A stretch of DNA of 5,944 nt, from positions 1 to 5,944 of the forward strand of contig JAFOHJ010000295.1 of the NCBI GenBank assembly GCA_017421885.1, read 5' to 3'. How positions within the stretch are numbered: position 1 is the stretch's first letter; every line of letters starts with the position of its first letter. The DNA comes from Clostridia bacterium (GTDB lineage Bacteria > Bacillota_A > Clostridia > Oscillospirales > Butyricicoccaceae). Of this stretch, positions 1 through 5,944 are shown in pieces. The translations under genes were made by a program, and so were the position numbers. A model generated the notes under the pieces. It made no database searches. It worked only from the letters and a program-made list of their open reading frames with translations, and was not told the origin of the DNA.

Positions 1-999
1 AAGGCACTTGGAAGCGGAATAGTCAAAATGTGCAGCCGATACGAAAGGTCTTCGTATGCCCTTCAGCTGCTGCTTCAGAAGGGGAAGCATCCCCATGTTA
101 TCAGGATCGTTCCTTCCAAGCTTTACAACACAGCAGGGTCTTGGCTGAGCTTTGCCTTTCCGTTCCTGTGTGCGGCTCCGGTGCTCCTTATGGTCGCTAT
201 AGTGTGGCATTTTCTTACGGATCCCGATTTGTTTGACCGGCTGTCGGTCTTGTTTGGCATGGGATACAGCGACGAGCAGTTTATGGTTAATGCGGTCAGA
301 GAAACCATCAGAGGGTGCAGCCTTTTCGGAATGGGCGAGGTTCCCAAAATGGGAACGATATTCGGCTATAACACCGATGGATCACTTATACTGCTTAATC
401 TTATGCATCATGCCGGCATAATCCCGGCGGCAGCGGCAATAGGACTTGCCTATGTTCTCTTGTCCATGCTTTATGACATAGCAAAAAGGTCATATATATC
501 AATGGCTGCCTATGTGGTGTTAGCGGCGCGAGTAGGAATATACATTCTGTCCAACCTCAGCCTGTGGCCGTCGATGGCAGGATCTATGTTTACCGATGCT
601 ATGGGAATTACAGTAACCGTTCTGCTGCTGGCAGTATCGGTTTATTTCGGACTGTATCCACGCAGGGGCGGCGAAAGAACGATGGGCTGGAACAGGTTCA
701 GATTGATTTATGGCGTTGTATTTCAATGGTTTTTCAGATTTGTTTATATGACAATGTGGATCGATGGATTTGCTCTCAGAAACCATTCCGATCCCGCATA
801 TTTGCTGGCAGCGTTCGCTCTGGCGTGGTTGCTGGATGTGTGCATCATAATGCTGAAAAACAATGCGAAATATCGCGACTTCCTCGTTAAGAACAGTTTT
901 GGAGACCGAGTTGCAAAGTTCCTGGCAGATGACTATGAGGATGACGAATATTTTGCCGATTATAACTACGAAGAAGAAATTACAGTTAAGAAGATTTAA
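1..999 (+). CDS. SEDS-like (FtsW/RodA/SpoVE C-terminal half) membrane protein, 5' partial
   Basis: The reading frame is open from base 1, so the gene is truncated by the window edge. The ATG at 28 is internal, because homology to gene 2 begins before it. Numbering from codon 1, 332 residues are visible: a soluble stretch 1-45 (PHVI at 31-34), a membrane helix about 48-72, a loop 73-127, helices about 128-158, 167-190, 199-219, 235-254 and 266-285, and an acidic tail 302-332. The loop has the SEDS-like pattern DRL..LFG...Y (about 79-89) and I-R-G-C-S-L-FG-MG (103-112). Asp126 in 'NTDGSLI' sits near where SEDS enzymes carry their catalytic Asp, but the usual 'EELG' is 'HHAG' (136-139). 'GIIP' (139-142) and 'LSLWP' (186-190) also fit the family. 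Canonical SEDS proteins end after the tenth helix, whereas this one has two more. It is probably co-transcribed with the downstream kinase. Glycosyltransferase activity is uncertain; a binding or regulatory role is equally possible. Confidence 0.72.
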   Translation, partial: KALGSGIVKMCSRYERSSYALQLLLQKGKHPHVIRIVPSKLYNTAGSWLSFAFPFLCAAPVLLMVAIVWHFLTDPDLFDRLSVLFGMGYSDEQFMVNAVRETIRGCSLFGMGEVPKMGTIFGYNTDGSLILLNLMHHAGIIPAAAAIGLAYVLLSMLYDIAKRSYISMAAYVVLAARVGIYILSNLSLWPSMAGSMFTDAMGITVTVLLLAVSVYFGLYPRRGGERTMGWNRFRLIYGVVFQWFFRFVYMTMWIDGFALRNHSDPAYLLAAFALAWLLDVCIIMLKNNAKYRDFLVKNSFGDRVAKFLADDYEDDEYFADYNYEEEITVKKI

Positions 1000-1007
1000 G
1001 GGGGTGA
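998..1007 (+). promoter_or_regulatory. Ribosome binding site fixing the GTG start of the kinase gene
   Basis: AAGGGGGTGA differs from the ideal AAGGAGGTGA at one base and lies 4 bases before GTG 1012. It overlaps the TAA stop (997-999) of the upstream gene, which suggests translational coupling. The next in-frame Met is about residue 40 of the product, so this site supports the GTG start. Confidence 0.8.
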
Positions 1008-1011
1008 GGGA

Positions 1012-3717
1012 GTGAAGGCTGACATCCAGGGCAAACATATCAGAAAAAAAGAGCTTAAGGGATTCCTTGAAGGGCTTAAAGACCTTGATGATGCCACACA
1101 GGCACAGATAGAGGATATTTTTTCCGAGATGGGCACAGTAACCTTGTATGAGATAACGGGAAGACAGGATGACTGCATAAAAGCCGCAGGCGAGTGCCTT
1201 AACGGTTGCGGAAAGAGAGTAATGCTGTTTTTCGGCGCATTGAAGAGTGAAAATCCCGTGACCGATATTTCAGATAAAGACCAGTGGAAATGGCTTGATG
1301 AACTCAGGCTCAATGCCGGATGGCAGATAAGGAGTCATGAGTCTTTTTCACGCATTGTGATCATTGCCGAAAGACAGGTGCTCAGGTTCGACGAGCCGCT
1401 GATGCTTACATATGGCGATGTCCTGCGCAGTTCCAAAGGATGTTACCTAAGGCTTGTTCCTTTTGCGGCAGGAGGCACCAGTATCTGTTATAAGGCTGTG
1501 GACGGCAGGGGAGAACCTGTCCTGATCAAAGAGGTATATCCTATGTCGCTGGGACGCAGGCTGACACGCAGGGACGGAAAACTGGAGGCAGCGGGAACAT
1601 CGGCTGCAAAGGCCGAGGCAGTTGCGAAACGACTGCGTGAGCAGATAGACAAGTCGCGTAGGGAAAAGAAGCTGGAGCGTGAGCTTGTTCAGCGCGGTTT
1701 CGAGTTTTTTGAGCCTAATTACGATTATTTTGAGGCAAATAACACCTTTTATACGGTTTATCGTGATTATGGCAAGGGTACCCTTGACTCGCTGGTAGGC
1801 AAGCTTGACCTCAGGCAGGCCGCTGTTCTGATCAAAAGGATTCTTGAAGCACTTGAAGAGCTTCATAAAGCAGGATATCTACACCTTGATATTTCTCCCG
1901 AGAATATTCTTCTGGGAGCCAATGTAGACGGCGTTCCAATGCTCAAGTTCATCGATCTGGGAAGCCTTATAAAAGCCGATGAAGTTATGGAGCGTGATGC
2001 ATTTCCATGCAAGGATGGATATTCGCCTTTTGAGCTGTTCAGCGCTCCTTCCAGCGGAGAGGCACGTTCACTTATCGGAAAGCATACCGACACCTTTTCG
2101 GTGGGTGCGGTATTCTATCATCTTGTAACGGGAAACTATGTCAGTTGGGATATCTGCCGAAGCGGAGCAAAAGATATTGTCACTAAGTTTGATTCGGCTA
2201 TTGAAAACAGCCTTTCCAAGATGATAACCTTCCCTATCAGAGAGAATGTTAATTATTCGGGTATCTCCATCAGTGAAAAACATGGCTTGTCGCCCAGAGT
2301 TATTGAAGGAGTCGGTTCGCTGCTGGCGCGATCGATCTGCAATAACCCCAGAAGGCGATTTGAAGATGCAGCAGCCATGAGCGCCGCTGTTGACGATCTT
2401 ATCGCTCTTATCGATAGCTGCAGCTTTTGGTTTGAAAAGATGTATATGCCTTTCGGATTTATGGGATATGAGCCTGAAGAAGCGAATATTTTTTCTTCGG
2501 CAGATCCCGAAGATATCATCAGAGAAGAAGAGGAGCGAAAGAAAAAACTGGCCGAAAAGGAGCATCCTTTTAAGCCGGATGACATAAGAAAGGTCCTGCT
2601 CGAAAAGAAAAGTTTTGTAATTGATAAGGGCTCGTCTGAGCGCATACTTGAAAATGTCGAATACTATATCGACAGATATGGCAGCGAATACAGCGAGATT
2701 CTCTTCGTAGATGAGAGAAATGCATCGACCAATCTGTTCAGCAAGAGCGACAGCGGCGAGCACGGCAATGTCGTCAGGCCCATGTGTGACGGTAAGACTC
2801 TGATCATATTTTGCGGCCGAGACGACCTGCCTAAAAACGGCATCGTACACATGATGGTAGGTGACGAATACAGATATTCTCTCCAGTATATGCCCAAAAG
2901 AGGCAGCGAGCCCCATGTTATTCTTTGCAGACCGGCATATAAGGGGATGATGCGAAGATATTTCTGGCCCGTGGGCACGGCACTTCTTTCGGTTCTGATA
3001 GTTGCAATGCTGGGAATTGCTTTGATGTTTGGAGGATATAACGATATATTCGGGGCTTTTATGGCGCCCGATGCATACGTTCATATGGAAACTGCCGACG
3101 GTGTTGTGCTGAATGAGGGAACGGAATATGGCGCAATGATAGGAAATGCGCGAGGGGCCATGTCAGAGGCTGTCTTGTTTGGAAACTCCAACAGCCACCA
3201 TTTTGATGAAGATGACATTGGCTTCCCGGCCTATTGCGTCGTAACATTTGGCTGGCTGCCCTGTGCCGTTGCAGCATTGGCTGTGGTGGGATCGCTCTGG
3301 GGTCTTATCAGGCTTTCGAAGAACTCGAGGCTTTCACAAACATGTGTGGCCGTGCTGGCTGCCGACATAGTGATCCCTCTTCTTTCGGGGCTTACACTGA
3401 TCCCCGGGATATTTCCGGCAGATATGAACATTGAACAATGCTTTACGCGCTGTATCATTCTTGCCGCCGCGGCGGCTGCATTTGGCGTCGCAAAACTGTG
3501 GAAATGTGAAAAAATATCGTTCTGGAAGATGCTTGGCATGATGGCAATGGCCGCTGTTGCAAGAGTTTATCACGAGGCTTTCTATGTGACCGATGCCTTT
3601 GCAGGTGGCGGATATTATACCGATGTTCAGGTCATCATGTCTGCTGCCGTTGCAGTGCTGTTCATAGCGCTGTTTAGAATGTCAGTCGGTGAGACTGTGG
3701 AAAGCATAAAAGAATAA
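1012..3717 (+). CDS. Ser/Thr protein kinase fused to a C-terminal half-SEDS-like membrane module
   Basis: The product has 901 residues, a GTG start and tandem stops (TAA then TGA). Residues 1-140 form an unrecognised soluble domain. A Hanks-type kinase spans about 145-465: glycine loop AAGGTS (152-157), ATP-binding Lys173 in 'VLIKEVYP', catalytic loop HLDISPEN (291-298, Asp293 and Asn298), metal-binding Asp315 in DLG, 'GYSPFEL' (336-342) for the APE region, 'DTFSVG' (360-365), and a late Arg in 'NPRRRF'. All catalytic residues are present, so activity is likely. Leu292 replaces the HRD Arg and Leu316 the DFG Phe. A charged linker follows (about 504-520), then a second soluble domain (about 540-640), a helix 650-672, an outer loop 673-739, and five helices (about 740-766, 776-798, 811-830, 840-859, 872-891). 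The region from 610 on is a diverged copy of the upstream gene. With the kinase in the cytoplasm, the 673-739 loop would be outside, as in SEDS enzymes. I infer a receptor-like kinase for the cell envelope; its ligand and substrates are unknown. Confidence 0.88.
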   Translation: MKADIQGKHIRKKELKGFLEGLKDLDDATQAQIEDIFSEMGTVTLYEITGRQDDCIKAAGECLNGCGKRVMLFFGALKSENPVTDISDKDQWKWLDELRLNAGWQIRSHESFSRIVIIAERQVLRFDEPLMLTYGDVLRSSKGCYLRLVPFAAGGTSICYKAVDGRGEPVLIKEVYPMSLGRRLTRRDGKLEAAGTSAAKAEAVAKRLREQIDKSRREKKLERELVQRGFEFFEPNYDYFEANNTFYTVYRDYGKGTLDSLVGKLDLRQAAVLIKRILEALEELHKAGYLHLDISPENILLGANVDGVPMLKFIDLGSLIKADEVMERDAFPCKDGYSPFELFSAPSSGEARSLIGKHTDTFSVGAVFYHLVTGNYVSWDICRSGAKDIVTKFDSAIENSLSKMITFPIRENVNYSGISISEKHGLSPRVIEGVGSLLARSICNNPRRRFEDAAAMSAAVDDLIALIDSCSFWFEKMYMPFGFMGYEPEEANIFSSADPEDIIREEEERKKKLAEKEHPFKPDDIRKVLLEKKSFVIDKGSSERILENVEYYIDRYGSEYSEILFVDERNASTNLFSKSDSGEHGNVVRPMCDGKTLIIFCGRDDLPKNGIVHMMVGDEYRYSLQYMPKRGSEPHVILCRPAYKGMMRRYFWPVGTALLSVLIVAMLGIALMFGGYNDIFGAFMAPDAYVHMETADGVVLNEGTEYGAMIGNARGAMSEAVLFGNSNSHHFDEDDIGFPAYCVVTFGWLPCAVAALAVVGSLWGLIRLSKNSRLSQTCVAVLAADIVIPLLSGLTLIPGIFPADMNIEQCFTRCIILAAAAAAFGVAKLWKCEKISFWKMLGMMAMAAVARVYHEAFYVTDAFAGGGYYTDVQVIMSAAVAVLFIALFRMSVGETVESIKE

Positions 3718-3726
3718 TGATCTGTT

Positions 3727-3770
3727 ATCCCCTGTTTGCCGGTAAAGACGGTGAACAGGGGATTTTATAT
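3727..3770 (+). terminator. Intrinsic terminator after the kinase gene
   Basis: An inverted repeat pairs 3727-3741 with 3749-3763 around a 7-base loop. It has a 15-bp stem in which the outer ten pairs (ATCCCCTGTT with AACAGGGGAT) are perfect, two pairs are G-T wobbles, and the inner three are Watson-Crick. A short T-rich run (TTTTATAT) follows. It begins 9 bases after the kinase stop codon and separates the SEDS/kinase unit from the MarR operon. Confidence 0.88.
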
Positions 3771-3822
3771 ATAAAAATATGTAAAGAATTTTTTAATTCG
3801 GTAATTTGGATAACTCGGTATC

Positions 3823-3851
3823 TTGACTTGCTGTGCATATCTACATATAAT
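3823..3851 (+). promoter_or_regulatory. Sigma-A type promoter of the marR-ABC operon
   Basis: The -35 hexamer TTGACT (3823-3828, one mismatch to TTGACA) and a perfect -10 TATAAT (3846-3851) are separated by 17 bases, the ideal spacing. Transcription would start about 3857-3859, giving a leader of roughly 22 bases before the ATG at 3880. The region upstream of the -35 (about 3764-3822) is AT-rich and may act as an UP element. Such a strong promoter fits control by a repressor. Confidence 0.9.
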
Positions 3852-3866
3852 GTTAGCATCCTAACA
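3851..3866. promoter_or_regulatory. Probable MarR operator (inverted repeat at the transcription start)
   Basis: TGTTAG-CATC-CTAACA is a perfect inverted repeat with 6-bp arms and a 4-base spacer, 16 bp in all. It begins at the last base of the -10 box and covers the predicted start site. MarR-family dimers typically bind short palindromes of this size placed over the promoter, usually of their own operon. Direct autorepression by the adjacent MarR protein is therefore a natural inference, not something shown by the sequence. Confidence 0.72.
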
Positions 3867-3879
3867 AAAGAGGTGTGAT

Positions 3880-4308
3880 ATGGACAAAAATAAACACATC
3901 GGAAAGGAAATACGAAATCTTTCGAATAAAATCAGGCGTGATCTCGATGAAAAACATTTGGATGACCTTACCATGACTCAGAGGTGGATACTGGGATATC
4001 TCCATCATAACAGTGGCAGGGATGTTTTTCAGAAGGATATAGAGAAGGAGTTCGATATCCGAAGGTCTACTGTCACAGGCATTCTGCAGATACTCGAGCG
4101 CAACGGATATATCGAAAGAAAAAGTGTCATATCCGATGGCAGGCTGAAAAAGCTGGTGCTTACACAGAAGGCGATAGAGCACCACAGCCGCTGTGCTATG
4201 CAGATCGATACGCTTGAAGAAAAACTGTGCAGAGGGTTTTCGGAAGAAGAACTTCAGCAGTTTTTTGCTTTCTGCCAAAGGTTTTCTGCAAATCTTGAAC
4301 ATCAATAA
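3880..4308 (+). CDS. MarR-family winged-helix transcriptional regulator
   Basis: The product has 142 residues, normal for MarR proteins (about 140-160). The ATG is preceded by AGAGGTG (3869-3875) with 4 bases between. The winged helix-turn-helix is clear: 'LTMTQRWILGYL' (30-41) starts the first DNA-binding-domain helix, 'VFQKDIEKEF' (49-58) the helix before the recognition helix, and 'RRSTVTGILQILERNGYI' (61-78) the recognition helix. 'RKSVISDGRLKKLVLT' (80-95) is the beta wing with the family's DxR motif (Asp86, Arg88). Helical N- and C-terminal segments would form the dimer interface and ligand pocket. The gene is first in an operon with an ABC exporter, and a palindrome lies at its own transcription start, so it is probably an autorepressor relieved by a small molecule. 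The effector cannot be read from the sequence. Cys residues occur (for example in 'SRCAMQ', 'KLCRGF', 'AFCQRF'), so redox sensing cannot be excluded. Confidence 0.93.
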   Translation: MDKNKHIGKEIRNLSNKIRRDLDEKHLDDLTMTQRWILGYLHHNSGRDVFQKDIEKEFDIRRSTVTGILQILERNGYIERKSVISDGRLKKLVLTQKAIEHHSRCAMQIDTLEEKLCRGFSEEELQQFFAFCQRFSANLEHQ

Positions 4309-4314
4309 GGAGGT
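4307..4314 (+). promoter_or_regulatory. Ribosome binding site of the ABC exporter gene, overlapping the marR stop
   Basis: AAGGAGGT is a perfect Shine-Dalgarno sequence that shares two bases with the TAA stop of the MarR gene (4306-4308). It lies 11 bases before ATG 4326. That is slightly long, but no nearer start codon exists and the next in-frame ATG (4335) would be 20 bases away. The overlap suggests coupled translation. Confidence 0.8.
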
Positions 4315-4325
4315 TACAGAAAGAA

Positions 4326-5944
4326 ATGGTATATATGATAAAACGTCTTGCCGGATGTATAGGTAAGTATAAAAAAGAGGCTATCCTTGCTCCGCTGACC
4401 ATAATGGGCGAGGTCATTCTTGAGGTGGTTGTGCCTCTGCTTATGGCCAGCCTTATTGACAGCGGCATCAACAAGGGAGATATGAATGTTATTGTCAGAG
4501 TTGGTTTCATGCTGGCGGCCACATGCCTTCTGTCGCTGGCCTGCGGCGCCCTTTCGGGCAGGTTTGCAGCCATTGCATCGGCCGGCTTTGCGAAGAATCT
4601 AAGAGAGAAGATGTTCTATAATGTTCAGAACTATTCTTTTGCCAATATCGACAAGTTCTCTACAGCCAGCATCGTAACACGAATGACCACCGATGTTGCA
4701 AATGTTCAGATGGCCTTTCAGATGCTTATCCGAGTTGCTCTCCGCGGTCCGCTTATGCTGATTTTTGCGCTTTTTATGGCATTCAGGCTCAACAGCAGGC
4801 TGTCGATGATCTATCTTGCGGCTATTCCGGTGCTTTTTATCGGTGTATACAGCGTAGGTTCAAAGGGACATCCTATTTTCCGCAAGGTATTCAAAACATA
4901 CGACAAGCTCAATAATGTTGTTCAGGAAAATCTTCACGGTATTCGAGTCGTGAAGTCTTTTGTCAGAGAAGATCATGAGGTCGACAAGTTTGAGGAAGTT
5001 TCGGGAAGTATCCATGACGACTTTGTAAGAGCCGAGCGCATCATGGCATTCAATGGCCCCATCATGCAGAGTGTCATGCATACCTGCATCCTGCTCATCT
5101 CGTGGATAGGTGCGAAAATGATCGTAAGCTCCACTATGACCACAGGTCAGCTCATGAGCATGATCACCTACACCAGCCAGATCCTTATGAGCCTTATGAT
5201 GCTGTCGATGATGCTGGTCATGTCGACCATTGCACTTGCTTCGGGCAAGAGAGTTGTTGAGATACTTGATGAAAGCAGCGACATCATCAGCGGAGCCAAT
5301 GCCGTAAATGAAGTCAGTGACGGCTCGGTCGTATTTGAAAATGTATCTTTCAGCTATTCGGGAAGGCTCGACAAGCTGTGCATGAGAAATATCGACCTTG
5401 AGATAGCATCGGGTGAAACAATAGGAATCGTCGGTGGAACGGGCAGCGCCAAGAGCACACTGGTGCAGCTTATCCCCAGGCTTTATGATGCTACTCAGGG
5501 CCGTGTGCTTGTCGGCGGAGTCGATGTACGCGACTACGATCTTAATATACTGCGCGACAGCGTGGCAATGGTCCTGCAGAAGAACCAGCTGTTCTCGGGA
5601 ACCATCAAGGATAATCTGCGCTGGGGTAATGAGCATGCCACTGATGAAGAGATGCGTGAGGCATGCAGGCTGGCTGATGCCGATGGGTTTGTCACCGCTT
5701 TCCCCGACGGATACGACACACATATCGAGCAGGGCGGCGCCAATGTATCGGGTGGCCAGAGGCAGAGGCTTTGTATTGCCAGAGCACTGCTGAAGAAACC
5801 AAAGATACTTATTCTTGACGACTCTACAAGTGCGGTAGACGTTGCGACCGATGCCAATATCAGGCGCAGCCTGCGTGAGTATCTGCCGGAAACCACCAAG
5901 TTTATAATTGCCCAGAGGATCAGTTCGGTAGAGGATGCCGACAG
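4326..5944 (+). CDS. ABC exporter half-transporter (permease-ATPase), degenerate-site subunit, 3' partial
   Basis: The frame is open from ATG 4326 to the window end (539 codons visible, no stop). Residues 1-305 form the six-helix exporter domain (helices about 20-45, 57-80, 138-160, 163-180, 245-268, 275-302), with 'NVVQENLHGIRVVKSF' as the intracellular coupling region. The ATPase domain follows: A-loop Tyr344, Walker A GGTGSAKST (370-378, Lys376), Q-loop Gln418, signature VSGGQ (474-478), Walker B 'ILILDD' ending Asp498-Asp499, D-loop Ser502-Asp505, and switch position Gln530 in 'IIAQRISSV'. Asp499 replaces the catalytic Glu and Gln530 replaces the switch His. Both changes are known from the non-hydrolysing site of heterodimeric exporters such as TM287/288 and BmrCD. 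An active partner half-transporter is thus expected immediately downstream. The final 30-50 residues lie beyond the window. The context with MarR suggests efflux of a toxic compound; the substrate is unknown. Confidence 0.95.
   Translation, partial: MVYMIKRLAGCIGKYKKEAILAPLTIMGEVILEVVVPLLMASLIDSGINKGDMNVIVRVGFMLAATCLLSLACGALSGRFAAIASAGFAKNLREKMFYNVQNYSFANIDKFSTASIVTRMTTDVANVQMAFQMLIRVALRGPLMLIFALFMAFRLNSRLSMIYLAAIPVLFIGVYSVGSKGHPIFRKVFKTYDKLNNVVQENLHGIRVVKSFVREDHEVDKFEEVSGSIHDDFVRAERIMAFNGPIMQSVMHTCILLISWIGAKMIVSSTMTTGQLMSMITYTSQILMSLMMLSMMLVMSTIALASGKRVVEILDESSDIISGANAVNEVSDGSVVFENVSFSYSGRLDKLCMRNIDLEIASGETIGIVGGTGSAKSTLVQLIPRLYDATQGRVLVGGVDVRDYDLNILRDSVAMVLQKNQLFSGTIKDNLRWGNEHATDEEMREACRLADADGFVTAFPDGYDTHIEQGGANVSGGQRQRLCIARALLKKPKILILDDSTSAVDVATDANIRRSLREYLPETTKFIIAQRISSVEDAD

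Noticed and set aside
28..999. ATG at 28 as the start of a complete 323-residue protein
   Set aside because: The frame is open to base 1, there is no ribosome binding site before 28, and similarity to the kinase protein (GIV) begins before this Met. The gene is cut by the window edge.
1..999. Annotating gene 1 as an ordinary FtsW, RodA or SpoVE
   Set aside because: Only one helix precedes the SEDS catalytic-type loop, a soluble domain shared with the kinase protein precedes that helix, and two extra helices follow. It is not a canonical ten-helix enzyme.
2521..2580. Charged Glu/Lys/Arg segment of the kinase protein as a coiled-coil dimerisation domain
   Set aside because: It is too short and lacks a regular heptad of hydrophobic residues. 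It is better treated as a linker.
2068..3084. A 338-codon open frame on the minus strand inside the kinase gene
   Set aside because: It lies wholly opposite a well-supported coding region, has no recognisable domain and its translation has no family-like pattern. It is an antisense shadow.
3463..3476. Perfect 14-bp GC palindrome GCCGCCGCGGCGGC
   Set aside because: It falls inside six consecutive alanine codons in a membrane helix of the kinase protein. Ala codon repetition explains it without a DNA-level function.
4860..5723. A 287-codon open frame on the minus strand inside the exporter gene
   Set aside because: The + strand here encodes an unmistakable ABC exporter with its motifs in order. 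The minus-strand product is His- and Asp-rich without structure, as expected for a shadow.

Overview
The window reads as chromosomal DNA of a Gram-positive Bacillota, most likely a gut-type member of the Clostridia (Lachnospiraceae or Ruminococcaceae-like). Pointers are strong Shine-Dalgarno sites, a consensus sigma-A promoter, moderate GC by eye, a Hanks-type kinase of the 'GGTS ... LIKE-YP ... HLDxxPEN' style common in those bacteria, and a MarR plus ABC-exporter operon layout typical of them. This assignment is inference; no rRNA or other taxonomic marker is present. All recognised genes are on the + strand.

Region 1 (1-3717) holds two tightly linked genes, 12 bases apart. The first is cut by the left edge. 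It is a membrane protein whose visible part is a short soluble stretch, one membrane helix, a long loop, and a module resembling the C-terminal half of the SEDS family (FtsW/RodA/SpoVE, peptidoglycan glycosyltransferases), followed by two additional helices. The second is a 901-residue protein: an unrecognised N-terminal domain, a complete serine/threonine-kinase-like domain, a charged linker, a second soluble domain, then a six-helix membrane module. Comparing the two by eye shows that the end of gene 2 (about residue 610 onward) is a diverged copy of gene 1: a PHVI block before the first helix, an LFG block in the outer loop, and a gap-free 52-residue stretch across two helices with 19 identities. 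The pair therefore looks like a SEDS-derived membrane protein beside a receptor-like kinase that carries the same half-SEDS module as its membrane part. A cell-envelope sensing or regulatory role is an inference. A strong intrinsic terminator closes this unit.

Region 2 (3771-5944) is a separate transcription unit. A near-perfect sigma-A promoter has a 16-bp inverted repeat at the transcription start, followed by a MarR-family repressor and an ABC exporter half-transporter that runs off the right edge. The exporter's nucleotide-binding domain has Asp in place of the catalytic Glu and Gln in place of the switch His. That is the signature of the degenerate half of a heterodimeric multidrug-type exporter, so a partner half-transporter is expected just downstream. 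The likely logic is that MarR represses its own operon and a ligand, perhaps a toxic compound, relieves repression so that the exporter is made.

No RNA gene, mobile element, CRISPR array or attachment site was seen. The most notable content is the kinase/half-SEDS fusion and its paralogous neighbour.
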